A DNA stretch of 64,000 nt from Auricularia sp. M13. Lineage: Eukaryota > Basidiomycota > Agaricomycetes > Auriculariales > Auriculariaceae. A model generated the notes under the pieces. The model did no database searches and was not told where the DNA came from. It worked only from the letters and a program-made list of their open reading frames with translations. A program made the position numbers and the translations under genes. Each line of letters begins with the position of its first letter. Position 1 is the stretch's first letter. Positions 44,728-56,425 of this stretch are shown here, one piece after another. The stretch covers positions 2,728,001 to 2,792,000 of the forward strand of contig CM073198.1 in the NCBI GenBank assembly GCA_037042915.1, written 5' to 3'.

Positions 44728-45212
44728 AAACGTTGCAATACTATTTATCCACTATGATTATGGTGCGTGCGTTGTAGCCTTCGATGCTATCTGGTCATTG
44801 AACCTATTTTCCAGTTTATCTGCTCGACCCGGTCCTTGTTGCTTTGTCGCATTGATGCTCTGTGTTATCCTGCTTCCTTGCTGTCTTGCTTTCGTGTTGG
44901 ATATCTGCGCTGTCCCCGTGTTGTACAGTACCGTCATCCAGTCATCCTCATCCGCTATCATCGTTGCTGCTATGCTCTGAAATATTACTTCGATGACTTG
45001 GGTTACCCACGTATGGGAAGTACGAACAGCAGGAAGCTGTCTGGAGTGAACACGTGTCAAGCGCGCGGTACGGCCAAGTGGTCCGAGGGGTATATACTGC
45101 CGACATCCCCTTTGCATCATCTCCTTCGTGTGGCTCAGTACTCCTACCGAGCGCTCCCCACCCCCTATCGACACTTTCTTCCCGCCCTTTTCGCGTTTCC
45201 CAGCCTTGTGCC
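44728..45212. other. Intergenic region downstream of HD1, with promoter of the next gene
   Basis: 485 bp without a supported gene. A TATATA element lies at 45091-45096. Confidence 0.5.
45091..45096 (+). promoter_or_regulatory. TATA element
   Basis: TATATA about 117 bp upstream of the ATG at 45213. Confidence 0.45.
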
Positions 45213-46553
45213 ATGAGCCACCGCGCGAGCAACGTCCAGACGCTCTTTGTGTCAGCCTCTGTGCTGGCGCTCGCCGTCACTGCGCGCCCCATCTCGGACC
45301 CCAACGTTCTGACCGAGATGTACGTCCATACCGCGCCAGCTCGATTCGGGAACGATGTCTGAACCCAGGCGTCGCGCAGGGGGTCTCAGGCTCAGCAAGT
45401 CTCGCACTCGCTCCTTTCGTATGTCGCGTGTTCGACGTGCGTTGGTTGATGCCTTAGGCTGATCACGCGCAGGCACCTCTCCCAGTTCACCCATCCCTCT
45501 TCCTCCACCGACAATGCCAATGCTAGTAATCCCGGCGACAATATCGACCAGAAGAACGAAGACAACACCAGTCCCAGCAAGGAGAGCACGTCGGCCAAGG
45601 TGCTCGATCGCCTGATGCAGCTCGCTGGACAGGCACCGCTGCAGCTCGTCGAGAGCTGGGCGAAGAATGCCAACGCCCAGGGAGCTGCTGCCGTGCAGTC
45701 CCATGGCACTGGCGAAGACGAGGCGACGATCTTCGTCTTTACTGCGCCGGAAACGCCAGAGCCCGTGCTGGTTGTCCCGCCCGGTTCCGGCGCGCCCATG
45801 GAGGTCGTATTTACCGACGCGCCTGCTCCCAAGGCTCTCGCTCCCCAGGAGAACGCCGAGGGCAACAGCAGCAGCAGCAAGGCTAAAGTTGTCGCGAAGG
45901 GTCAGCAGGCCATCGCCTCTCTGCAGCCACTGGTGGCAACCACCATGCTGGCCCTACTCAGCCTCGGCGTCATCCTGGCCGCGGTGGCCATCTACCACAC
46001 GCTCGGGCTCGCTACCAGGACTGCCCGCCCGGCGGACCTCGAGGCGAATACCGAGGATCCCGACGTCAAGAAGCCCGCGCAAATTGCAACTGACGAGGAG
46101 AAGGCGGCGCACCAGCTCGCGGAGAAGGTGCTCTCCCTGATGCCTCCCCCGCGTTCGCCGCGCCCTCGTGCCCGCTCTCCCATTCCCCGCACGCCACGCA
46201 TGGTGCCCCTGCCAGAGCCCACGTCTGATGAGCTGGGCTTGGATGAGAAAGCCGCGCTGCTTGACGCGCTGTCGCGCTCGCCATCGCCGTACATGACTCC
46301 GCACGAGCTTGACGGCGTGCCGGGCGAGTACTTCCCCGACCCGGAGGAGCTTGAGCTCCTCATCGACGTCGCCGCGCAGACGGTGCCACGCATGCAACAG
46401 CTGCAGGCTATGATGGACCGCCCGGAGCCCGTGCCTATGCTCCCGCTGCAGGTCGCGCTGCTCTTCCCGTACCTCAACGACGGCTGGGTGCTGCGCTTCT
46501 TCGTCGTGCTCTTCGGGTGGTGGACCATGATGCTCTCCCCGCGGCGCTCATAA
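45213..46553 (+). CDS. Uncharacterised membrane protein with signal peptide
   Basis: 408 residues in three exons (45213-45319, 45380-45418, 45473-46553). The N-terminus (VQTLFVSASVLALAVTARP) is a likely signal peptide. A Ser/Asn-rich lumenal or extracellular part follows, then a clear membrane span (LVATTMLALLSLGVILAAVA) near the middle. A Pro-rich, acidic region (LPEPTSDELGLDEKAALLDA) leads to a second hydrophobic stretch at the C-terminus (LRFFVVLFGWWTMML). I do not recognise the family. It borders the HD pair, but nothing in the sequence ties it to mating. Confidence 0.65.
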
Positions 46554-47118
46554 TCCTTTCGCACGCCACACTTCATGCGAAACGAGCCCGCATAATATTG
46601 ACATCATGATTACGCCCCCTTTATGAAGACCTGCTGCTGCACGACGACTAGGAAGTACTATACTGCTCCTTCCACGGAATTTGTTTTGTGTTGTCCCTCC
46701 GCCATCCTCCTGAACCCGCCCACGCTCGTTCGCATTGCATTTGCCGCTCCAACCCAACCCAACTTGCATCGACCGCCCCCATATGCATACTTTTCTGCTC
46801 ATCGATCTCTTTTCTTGCTGCGCATCTGCATCTGTCCCGCCCTCTCGACTGTCCTTGTCCGCCGCCGTGAGTATTTATCGTCCATGGACAGTGACATTCA
46901 TCCGCCTGCTGCACTTGACCATTGTACATACGGAGGCCCCTTTCATGGACGAGGAACAACGGTCGCGTTATTACCGTATTTTCGATTTGCTTGTCGCGCA
47001 TGGCTTGCTTATAGAATGCCGTGTTCAAGCCTGACGAGTGGTAGCGGGGTTTGCTGTTCTCGCAGTAATTGACCATGAAATAAGATCTTGCAAAATGGAT
47101 GCTCTACTGACAATACTA
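46554..47118. other. Convergent 3' intergenic region, no supported gene
   Basis: 565 bp between two converging genes. Overlapping frames on both strands (about 140 codons each) have no recognisable features and are taken as chance. Confidence 0.4.
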
Positions 47119-48362
47119 TTATTGACGTGCGAGATCCCTCTTCTCCTTGCCTCTTGGCCGGTCCTTGACCACCATTTTGTTGTTTCCGCGAGGACCAAGG
47201 GGGCCGGGCTTGCGCGTGCGCTTGCCCTTGGTGTGCCAGCCCCAAATGGACTGGGGATGCTTGCCACCCTTGGACTTGCCACGACCACCACCGTGGGGAT
47301 GGTCGACGCTGGCAAGGTATGAGAGGGTAGGGCGGGAATCGGGAAATATACGCACGCATTCATGGCGATACCGCGCACGTGCGGGCGACGGCCCAGCCAG
47401 CGGTTACGACCTGCCTTGCCGAGATTGCGCTGGTTGTGCAACGGGTTGGACACCTTCCCGATGGTCGCACAACATCTCGCATGAATCTTGCGGATTTCGC
47501 CCGACTGAAGTTTGACGAGGACGTAGTGGCCGACTTCCTGGTGGGCGACGACCTGCGCGAAGGTGCCGGCGGCGCGGACGAGCTGGGCAGGGCCGTTCGG
47601 GCGGAGACAAATGTTGTGCACGAGCGTTCCGGGAGGGATCAGACGCAGCGGGACGACGTTTCCTGGCTGGACAGTGATCTGGCGCAGGACGGAGACAGCG
47701 AGCGACTGCGCGGACGCGGCGGCGACCTTGCTATTCTGGCCCGTGAGAGGCAAGAGTTCATCCTTTTTCTTGCCAGCCTTGTAGTCGTCGACGTATCCAG
47801 GCACGAGGTCCTTCGGGATGCCCTGTCTGAAGGACGCGACTGCGTGGCCGGCGCGCAGGCCGTCGGGCGCGACGATGTACGAAAACGGCTGGGGGCAGTT
47901 GGGGTCGCGCGACTTGAGCAGGGCGATGTGGGCGGAGCGGCCCGGGTCGTACTCGATGCGCACGACGTCCTGGAAGCCCGGCTCGCGGCGCACAAAGTCG
48001 ACGATGCGGATGCGCTGCCGGTGCCCGCCGCCGACCCAGCGCACGGTGATCCTGCCGCGGTGGCCGCGGCCGCCCTTCTTGCGCTTCGCGAACGTCAGGC
48101 CGCGCAGGGGCCGGCCGCGGTACAGGTGGTCGTTGATGGGCCGCTTCAGATGCCGCAGCGAGTTCGTTATGGGCTTGTAGCGGCGGAACAAGCCATCCTC
48201 GATGGTCCCATGCTGCCGCGCGGGATTCTTCTTCACTGGCACCGCCGACGCTGGCGCGTGTGTTGCGAGGGAGCGGGAGAGAATAGACGGCAGCGTGACC
48301 TGGGACGTGGACGCGACGGCAGTGCGTCGCAGCCCCGCGACGCACGCGCGCAGGAAAGACAT
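47119..48362 (-). CDS. RML2: Mitochondrial ribosomal protein uL2m (Rml2)
   Basis: 398 residues in two exons (47356-48362, 47119-47308). It is the mitochondrial counterpart of bacterial L2, near the peptidyl-transferase centre. [19 protein letters not shown] is a likely targeting sequence. Family landmarks are [50 protein letters not shown] and the C-terminal [20 protein letters not shown] with the conserved histidine loop. There is an insertion between the N-terminal fold and the core ([17 protein letters not shown]), as in other fungi. The start codon is 51 bp from that of RVB2. Confidence 0.94.
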
Positions 48363-48413
48363 GCAGACTCGCCGCAAAATCTCCGCTCAACTCGTTCCTT
48401 TGCACCAACGACC
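48363..48413. promoter_or_regulatory. 51-bp divergent promoter region of RML2 and RVB2
   Basis: If the RVB2 start at 48414 is right, only 51 bp lie between two divergent start codons. The 5' UTRs must then be very short or overlap. An alternative RVB2 start at 48519 (Met-Glu-Arg-Ile-Gly) would widen the gap to 156 bp. Confidence 0.5.
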
Positions 48414-50162
<1,749 letters not shown>

Positions 50163-50359
50163 TGGGATTTTGGCTGAGGGTGTTATCTTGCATTTAGATA
50201 TACAGAAATATACTTGAGTGTACTATATCCCACGGTTGCGCCTTGTTCCTGGAGTTCTGCGGCGACGGTGTTGACCGGTGCTTGCCACCGTGTCATCTCT
50301 GTCCGGTTCATCATTGTGCATTCTGTGCACATCGTGCTGAGGATTGAGCTCCATTCGCG

Positions 50360-51758
50360 ATGACTGCCTCGAAGCTCACAGTTGCCGTCGACCGTCTGAA
50401 GGTCGTCGTACGCCGCCTTCCGCCCAACTTACCCGAAGAGGTGTTCTGGGACAGTGTCAAGACATGGGTCACCGACGACACCATTATGTGGCGCTCCTTT
50501 GCAGCGGCAAGGTCAGCAAGCGGTGCGTAAAACACTTGATAGCTAGTTATGCAATGGTGCTGATATCGCGATTACTATTGCAGGACGATCAAGGAGAACG
50601 TACCGAGTCGCGCGTACATTACCTTCAAGACACACGAGTCTGTCGCTGCGTTCAGCCGCGAGTACGACGGGCATATCTTCCGCGACAAGCAGGGTGCGTT
50701 TAGCGTCGTTGCATGCTTCGTATCGCTTCATACTTATCAACGCTAGGCCGCGAGACCGCCGCCGTGGTTGAGTTCGCGCCATATCAGAAGATACCTCCAG
50801 CGGACGTGAAGGCGGACAAGTACAAAGACACTCTGCTTAGAGGTACGGATTCCTGCTTGCCCTGTCGCGGTATTTGCTCATGATTCTGCGCTGTAGATGC
50901 TTACTACGGACATTGGCTCGAGGAACTGGAGAATGTCAAGAAGCTCTCCGAGCAAGATACTCTCGAGGCATACAGTGCGTATTCCTGTGTAATGCGCACA
51001 GCTGAGAGAGAGCCCCAGCTAATGCACTGAGCAGAGAATGGCGCCAACGAATTGGAGTCGAAGCCGAAGACGACGCCGTTGCTGGAAGCTCTCAAGGCTG
51101 AGAAAGAGAGAGCTAGGGAGGCTATCCTGGCTCGACGGCATGCAGTTTCGCAGCAGGAGAAGGAGAGCAGGAAGGGTAAGGGCAGCGCCAAGGAGCCCCA
51201 CGCCGGTCCCCTGCACGCGTCGACGATGCCGCTGCCGCCTCCGCTTCTACCAAGCCCTCGCGTACTAAGCGCCGTCCGAACCCAAAGGACAAGAAGGACA
51301 AAGAGGCAGCGGTGCCACCGAAAGTCATCATCGCGAAGAAGCCTGTTGAAGCCTCTTCTCCTGCTCCTGCTGGTCCGAGCAGCCCCGCGGTCGCCCCTGC
51401 GAAGCCGAGCAAGGAGCCTGGGGAATCCAAGAAGAAGAAAGCCGCTGCCGCGCAGTCTTCTTCTGCAGGGGACGCCGAAGGCATCAGCAAGCCGCCTCGT
51501 AAACGGCCCCAGATTGGTGCAATGCGCGGCTTCGACGTCGCGCTCAGCGGTGTCGTCTCCAACCCTGTGCTCCCGCCACCCCCAGCCCCGCGCGAACGGC
51601 AAGAGACCCCGCCTCCCAAAGCTGTGGTTGCAGCTCCCACTGCAGGCACGCCTGGTGTCTTGGCTATCAATCCAGCAGATGCTGCTCCTGCAAGCCCAGC
51701 AGGTGGGAGGCGCAGACGTCACCGTGGCCACAAAGACAGGCAACCCCAGGCTGACTGA
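50360..51758 (+). CDS. UPF3: Nonsense-mediated decay factor Upf3
   Basis: The conserved Smg4/UPF3 RNP-like domain starts at once: LKVVVRRLPPNLPEEVFWDS, then RAYITFKTHESVAAFSREYD, GHIFRDKQGRETAAVVEFAP and the dipeptide-rich helix that follows. Upf3 bridges Upf2 to exon-junction complexes or terminating ribosomes in NMD. Introns start after 50511 and near 50695, 50841, 50973 and 51173. The C-terminal half is Lys/Ala/Pro-rich (KAEKERAREAILARRHAV; KKKKAAAAQSSS) and ends RRRRHRGHKDRQPQAD. The last intron (about 51174-51311) is long and its ends are not certain, because two frames both look coding around 51180-51310. Confidence 0.87.
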
Positions 51759-52164
51759 AATCTGCGAGTGGCAGTACATACTACCATAGCTTGTGGTTAC
51801 GTTCACCGACGCTCAGGTTCACGCTTCCGCTGCGCTTGCATCTCATTGTCTGACTCTTTGGCTGCGTCGGAAACCAAGCAACGGCATCCGTCTACTGGCA
51901 ACATCTGTGCACGAGGGCCGCAGCGCATCGACATGTCGTTGATCTCCATTGCCGCTACTGCGTTGGAGACGCTTTATTGCTATCTCATGCTATCGCCTTT
52001 CTGGCTTGTGCTGCCGCCTGCTTACTCCTGTATGCCATTGTATATCTCTAATTCGCCGCCGCTCACATTTGTTCTGATTTTAAATGATCTATTCAAGCAA
52101 GGAGCAGGGAGGGGTTTGTGATTCTCGGAAACTATCGCTACATCATTTGGCTAGGGATACTTGC
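51759..52164. other. Convergent 3' intergenic region
   Basis: 406 bp between the stop codons of UPF3 and the NDH-2 gene. No supported gene or repeat. Confidence 0.45.
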
Positions 52165-54447
52165 TCAAATCTTGGAAATGTCTCTTCCCGTGATCCCTGT
52201 GTGCAGTTAATGCGTGTCGCAACGACCTATCGGTAGTGGCAAGCTTACAGTTGAGGAACCAGTACACTGGTATCAAAATCTTGTTTCGGGTGCTCAGAGT
52301 CATTGTGAAATACGCAGAGCGCCACAACAGCCATGCAAAGCGTCTGTGCAGGAGTGTCAGTCATCTATTTGAAATTCATGTCGATGGCCCCACCCAGATT
52401 CTTTGCGGAAGAGGCCTTTCGATTGCCACCGTAGCCTCGGTCATAAATCGCCCGCCTGCAAAGGGTTCGGGTCATAGGTACGATGGTGACAGGTGAACGC
52501 TTGACTCACCAATCGCCCAGATAAGCGAGCATCCCCCTGTTGACGAATCTAAAAGCAGCAGGACCAACCTTGCCCTTGACCTCGGCATTCAGCTTCTTCG
52601 CCACGTAACCGGCTTGTTGCGACGCAACTTGACGTTCAGGTTAGCCTTTGGCAGGTCTGAATGCGGTTGTATTGAGTGTATCTCACCCTGCGCTGTTGCA
52701 GGTAGACGGCCAGATTGAATGACGGCTGTGTCGCCGATCGCGTACACATTGCTCAAGACCTTGCCGTCCGGCTCCAAAACGTTCAAGGCGTCGTTGACCG
52801 TAATTCTGAGCATGTTTAGTGACACGGAATAGGGGAGTGTTGACTTCGTCGGACTCACGCGTTTGTTTTGGGGTCTTTCCGCAACGTCTCGGCAGCGATG
52901 GATGCGGTCAGCGGATTCGGAGACAGGCCCGTCGACCAGACCAACATCCCATAAGGCACTGTCGTAGATGAGCGTTGACATTCTCCTAAGAATTTCTATC
53001 GCACCTTCTCCTTCCTCCTGTATGAACAAAGATGTCTGTGCCTGAATCAGCGCCAACGTGAACATTGCGCTGACTCCTGTGCTTACCGGACCAACGCGCT
53101 CGATATGTCGCCCTCCGCGTATCTCGATGCCCTCCCGAGCAAATCTCTTCACGGCGTAGCTATAATAATCGGATCGTCGAGTTTTAACGATGTGTGACGA
53201 GAACATGGTGACAGAATGGCGACTTACTCGACGAGATCAGCATCGAAGCTCCCCAGGATTTGGGGTGCAACATCGTAGACCGTAATACGGGCATATTTGG
53301 CAACGCGAGGGAATGCTGCATTCAGCTCACGGGCGATTAGATCATGCAGCTCCGCGGCGAATTCGCATCCAGTTGGTCCGCCGCCTCAGGGAAGTGGCAT
53401 GAGCCTCTTTAGCGCACAGGACGAATTGTGGAACATCTCACCAACGATGCAGAAGTTCATGAGACGTTTTCGCTCCGTTTCGCTAGTGTTCGGTAAGCTC
53501 GCCTGCTCAAAGCCTCCGAGAGAGTAATTAGCCACGATAACGCCCATCCATGTAAGTAACTCACAGTTCATGATATGGCTCCGAATGGCTCGTGCATCGT
53601 CAACGTTCTTGAGGACGAACGCGTGCTCCTTGACGCCCTGAGAAGATGTCTCAGTGGCCTGGAGCCCGTGAGCGCCTGCGACAGCCCTACCGGGATCCCG
53701 AAAGCTGAAGAGAACCAATTAAATCAGCAGTAAACGACTAATCGCTTTTCGTGGCTTACTTTGCGAGTATGCTCCAACTGCAATGATTAATCTATCGTAG
53801 TCGACGGTGAATGGGTCCAGTGCATGAGATTTCTGCGTAGTCTTCGAACTGGACGAAGACCAATCGGCATTGCGTGCTTGTGTCAGGGATGTCTTGTAGG
53901 ACGAAGGTGGTGGTACAGGTGTCTACCCCCGAGGTAAATGGGAATCACTTTTCATTGCGAATTGTCATACGCATAGTAGTTTCTGTGTCTTGAAGTCTGC
54001 ATTTGTCGCTATAATTTAATACTATGGGATTAGAAGGAGACGCATAAACGTACCAATCTCATCGCACCATGCTTGATACGCTGTCTGCGTGAATGTTATG
54101 GCACTCAAAGCGGTATCATATTCAAGCCTTACGACTTGGGGGCTAAAGCGTCGCACAGGTTCCAGAGCCGTTCGAAATTCAAGCGTGCCAACGGCGCAGG
54201 AAGCCAGTAGCGGGGTAAACGTGAACGTATTCGTCGGGCAGACGACAGTCACATCTGTTGCAAAGAATGAGATTTCGTTCAGGACTCGCTATAAGACGGA
54301 AATACCCCATCGAGACTTGTCGATCGCACGCAGAACGCCATAACCTCCCCAGCCAGATCCGAGGATGACGAGCCGTTTCTTCGGGGTAGAGCTACTAGAG
54401 GCAAGGCCACGCCGTACAATGTCCAACGAGCGCGAAATACGCGACAT
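52165..54447 (-). CDS. Alternative (type II) NADH dehydrogenase, mitochondrial
   Basis: A rotenone-insensitive NADH:ubiquinone oxidoreductase of the inner membrane that feeds electrons to quinone without pumping protons. The gene is cut into about 14 short exons. After a presequence ([20 protein letters not shown]) the FAD Rossmann motif is [18 protein letters not shown], followed by [18 protein letters not shown]. The second dinucleotide fold is [70 protein letters not shown] and [17 protein letters not shown] complete the family. The C-terminal membrane anchor ends [15 protein letters not shown]. No EF-hand insertion is present. Despite the fragmentation, every exon joins in frame, so it looks intact. 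Confidence 0.9.
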
Positions 54448-54506
54448 GTAAGCAGTCAGCAGCCAAGAGTCGTAGAACGACAAGGCGCGCGCTCCAAGCG
54501 ATAAAA

Positions 54507-54529
54507 GCTCAGCGCTCAGCGCTCAGCGC
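54507..54529. repeat. Three copies of a 7-bp GCTCAGC repeat
   Basis: The unit GCTCAGC is repeated in tandem about 60-80 bp upstream of the NDH-2 start codon. It might be a regulator-binding cluster or simple slippage. Confidence 0.6.
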
Positions 54530-54829
54530 CCGTTGTCCGTCATCATCCGATATCCGTTCCGAGCCGACGTGGAGTGACCCGGATTCGATTTTGCAAGTCA
54601 TTCACATTGTTCATCTCATGCGTTGGACACTGTTGGACAGTTGAGTCAGAAGACGCAGCAAATCGGTACGGGGCAGCAATAGCAGCTCGTATTTTACTTT
54701 GCTATGTTTGTATCGGTACAATGCAAGATACAGCTGTTACTACAGGCCGGAAGCGCGAAGATAACCATGTCGCATAAGCCCAAGACGCATATAGTAGGAG
54801 AGAGAGCATAGGGAAACATAACTGGCGTA

Positions 54830-54844
54830 GGTGGTGGTGGTGGT
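54830..54844. repeat. (GGT)n microsatellite
   Basis: Five GGT units just after the CLP1 stop codon, in its presumed 3' UTR. Confidence 0.7.
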
Positions 54845-54849
54845 CCCGT

Positions 54850-55902
54850 TCACGGCTGCTCGAGAGTGACGCCCGACTGCTCAGCTTCCTTGAAGGTCTG
54901 CATGAGGAGCGCCCAGGAGACCTGAATGATCTTCCACAGCTCGTCGTCGACGACGCCGAGGGCACAGGCATTGCTCCACATCGCGTGCACGCGCAGGACG
55001 TGGTTCATGATGACGGAGGGCGTGTACGTCTGCGCGAAGTGACGCGGAGTCTGCTGAGGAGTGATGCCTGGCTGCGTCGGATGTGGGAGGAGGAAGGCGA
55101 GAAGGCGATCCTTCCGGCCGGTGTAGAGGAAGTGCTGGAGGTGGGAGAAGGAATCGCAGTGTGGCACACCGACGGACACGACGGGAAGAGTGATCTTGAC
55201 ACTGCCATCCTCAGTAGTCGTACGTGTCGACTTGGAGGCTGGCAAGTCGGAGAAGCTCGTGCACATGGACGCGAAGACGATGTCATGCACCGGGTACACC
55301 TTTGCGCGCCGGCCTGCGGAGGCCTTGTCCCAAACAGCGAAGATATGCGTAGGGAGGTTGGAGGGCTCTGTGTTCAGCGTGACTTCCATCTCAGTAGGAA
55401 TCGCGTTGCATTGTACGGTTTGGTTGTTCGCGATGCTGCAAAGCATGCTGCGGGAGGTGAATGTAAGCCTCGCTGTTGACAATCGTGGGAAAAGTTGAAC
55501 ACACCTGGCACCCGACTCCCTGATCTTGGCGTGGACGTATTCGAGGGGAACGTTGGCGAGTTCCCTGTCGATGCCGACGAGGGCATCGGTGTCGATTTCC
55601 TGCGGGACAGGGCGCGGGAGGAAAGCCGGGAACTTGATATGGAATTTGGAGGCGTCGAGTGTGGCACTCGTGGAAGCATCCTGCATGTCGACATCGGAGG
55701 TAACGGGCGACGCCGCGACTGGGGCTCGATGTCCCCTGGCCCGGGCACGAAGTGCATGTTGCACCTTGTACGGATCGTGGCGCGGCTGCCTGTGCGCGGC
55801 ACGACGGGCGTTGGCTGGCGTGGTGGTTGGGGCCTTGGGCGCGGGAGCGGAGACCTGAGAGACTCCGTTCTCCTTGTTTTGGTTGATAGGTTGGAAGGCC
55901 AT
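54850..55902 (-). CDS. Clp1-like (clampless-1) sexual development protein
   Basis: 331 residues in two exons (55505-55902, 54850-55447) around a 57-nt intron. The N-terminal third is disordered and basic. The body matches what I recall of basidiomycete Clp1-like proteins: FPAFLPRPVPQEIDTDALVG, IDRELANVPLEYVHAKIRES, LPTHIFAVWD, YPVHDIVFASMC, HLQHFLYTGRKD and HAMWSNACALGVVDDELW. In Coprinopsis cinerea clp1 is switched on by the A mating-type homeodomain pair and is needed for clamp formation; in Ustilago maydis Clp1 binds bW. The start MAFQPINQNKENG is the first ATG in frame. Here it sits only 10 kb from the HD pair. The assignment rests on remembered motifs, not a search. Confidence 0.75.
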   Translation of the reverse strand: MAFQPINQNKENGVSQVSAPAPKAPTTTPANARRAAHRQPRHDPYKVQHALRARARGHRAPVAASPVTSDVDMQDASTSATLDASKFHIKFPAFLPRPVPQEIDTDALVGIDRELANVPLEYVHAKIRESGARCVQLFPRLSTARLTFTSRSMLCSIANNQTVQCNAIPTEMEVTLNTEPSNLPTHIFAVWDKASAGRRAKVYPVHDIVFASMCTSFSDLPASKSTRTTTEDGSVKITLPVVSVGVPHCDSFSHLQHFLYTGRKDRLLAFLLPHPTQPGITPQQTPRHFAQTYTPSVIMNHVLRVHAMWSNACALGVVDDELWKIIQVSWALLMQTFKEAEQSGVTLEQP

Positions 55903-56425
55903 TGGTGCTGAAGGGCGGGGAGCGCTGGAGAGCGGCTGGCGCGGGCGGATGTTCGATGGGGCGAGGGTGCTGGTTGGGCATCTTGTGCGACAGTCGCCGC
56001 TTTTAAAGCTGTTGAAGGAGCTCGCTGGTCGTCCCAATCGCTCACGACTCGAGTGGCGACGGCAGTGTTGATATTCGTGTACATGTGTTGCCGTCTCAGT
56101 ATTTCCTATCCCTTACACGCACTTCCGGCTATTGTCGCAGTCCTTCCGGTAGGTGAGAAGCGCCTTCCGATCCATGCATCACCCGGCAATGAACCTCCAA
56201 TTGTTTGTTTCTCATCCGGCGAGGGCCGACCGGAACAAATTGCGGACAGATCATCGCAAACAAACACATCAACTATGTATTCGCATCCATCCTAGACGAA
56301 TGGACCGTAGATACGGTGGGACACAGCAAGCAAGCCGTCAAAGCAAAGGCGGGAAAGCAACAAGAAACACTGGCCAACGTAGGCGCAATAATCTACACAT
56401 CGAGTCCGTTACGACAGCAACGAAT
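55903..56425. promoter_or_regulatory. CLP1 upstream region
   Basis: 523 bp upstream of CLP1 and downstream of the SAP gene stop. A TTTAAA element lies about 95 bp before the CLP1 ATG. I looked for the HD-dimer-type pattern GATG-N10-ACA, found no clear match, and did not search exhaustively. Confidence 0.4.

Larger units (their letters stand above)
54448..54849. other. Intergenic region with NDH-2 promoter
   Basis: 402 bp with no gene. It contains a short tandem repeat (54507-54529) and a GGT run (54830-54844) beside the CLP1 stop codon. Confidence 0.5.

Noticed and set aside
55903-56425. HD-dimer binding site (GATG-N10-ACA) in the CLP1 upstream region
   Set aside because: No clear match found by eye; a motif scan would be needed to exclude variants.
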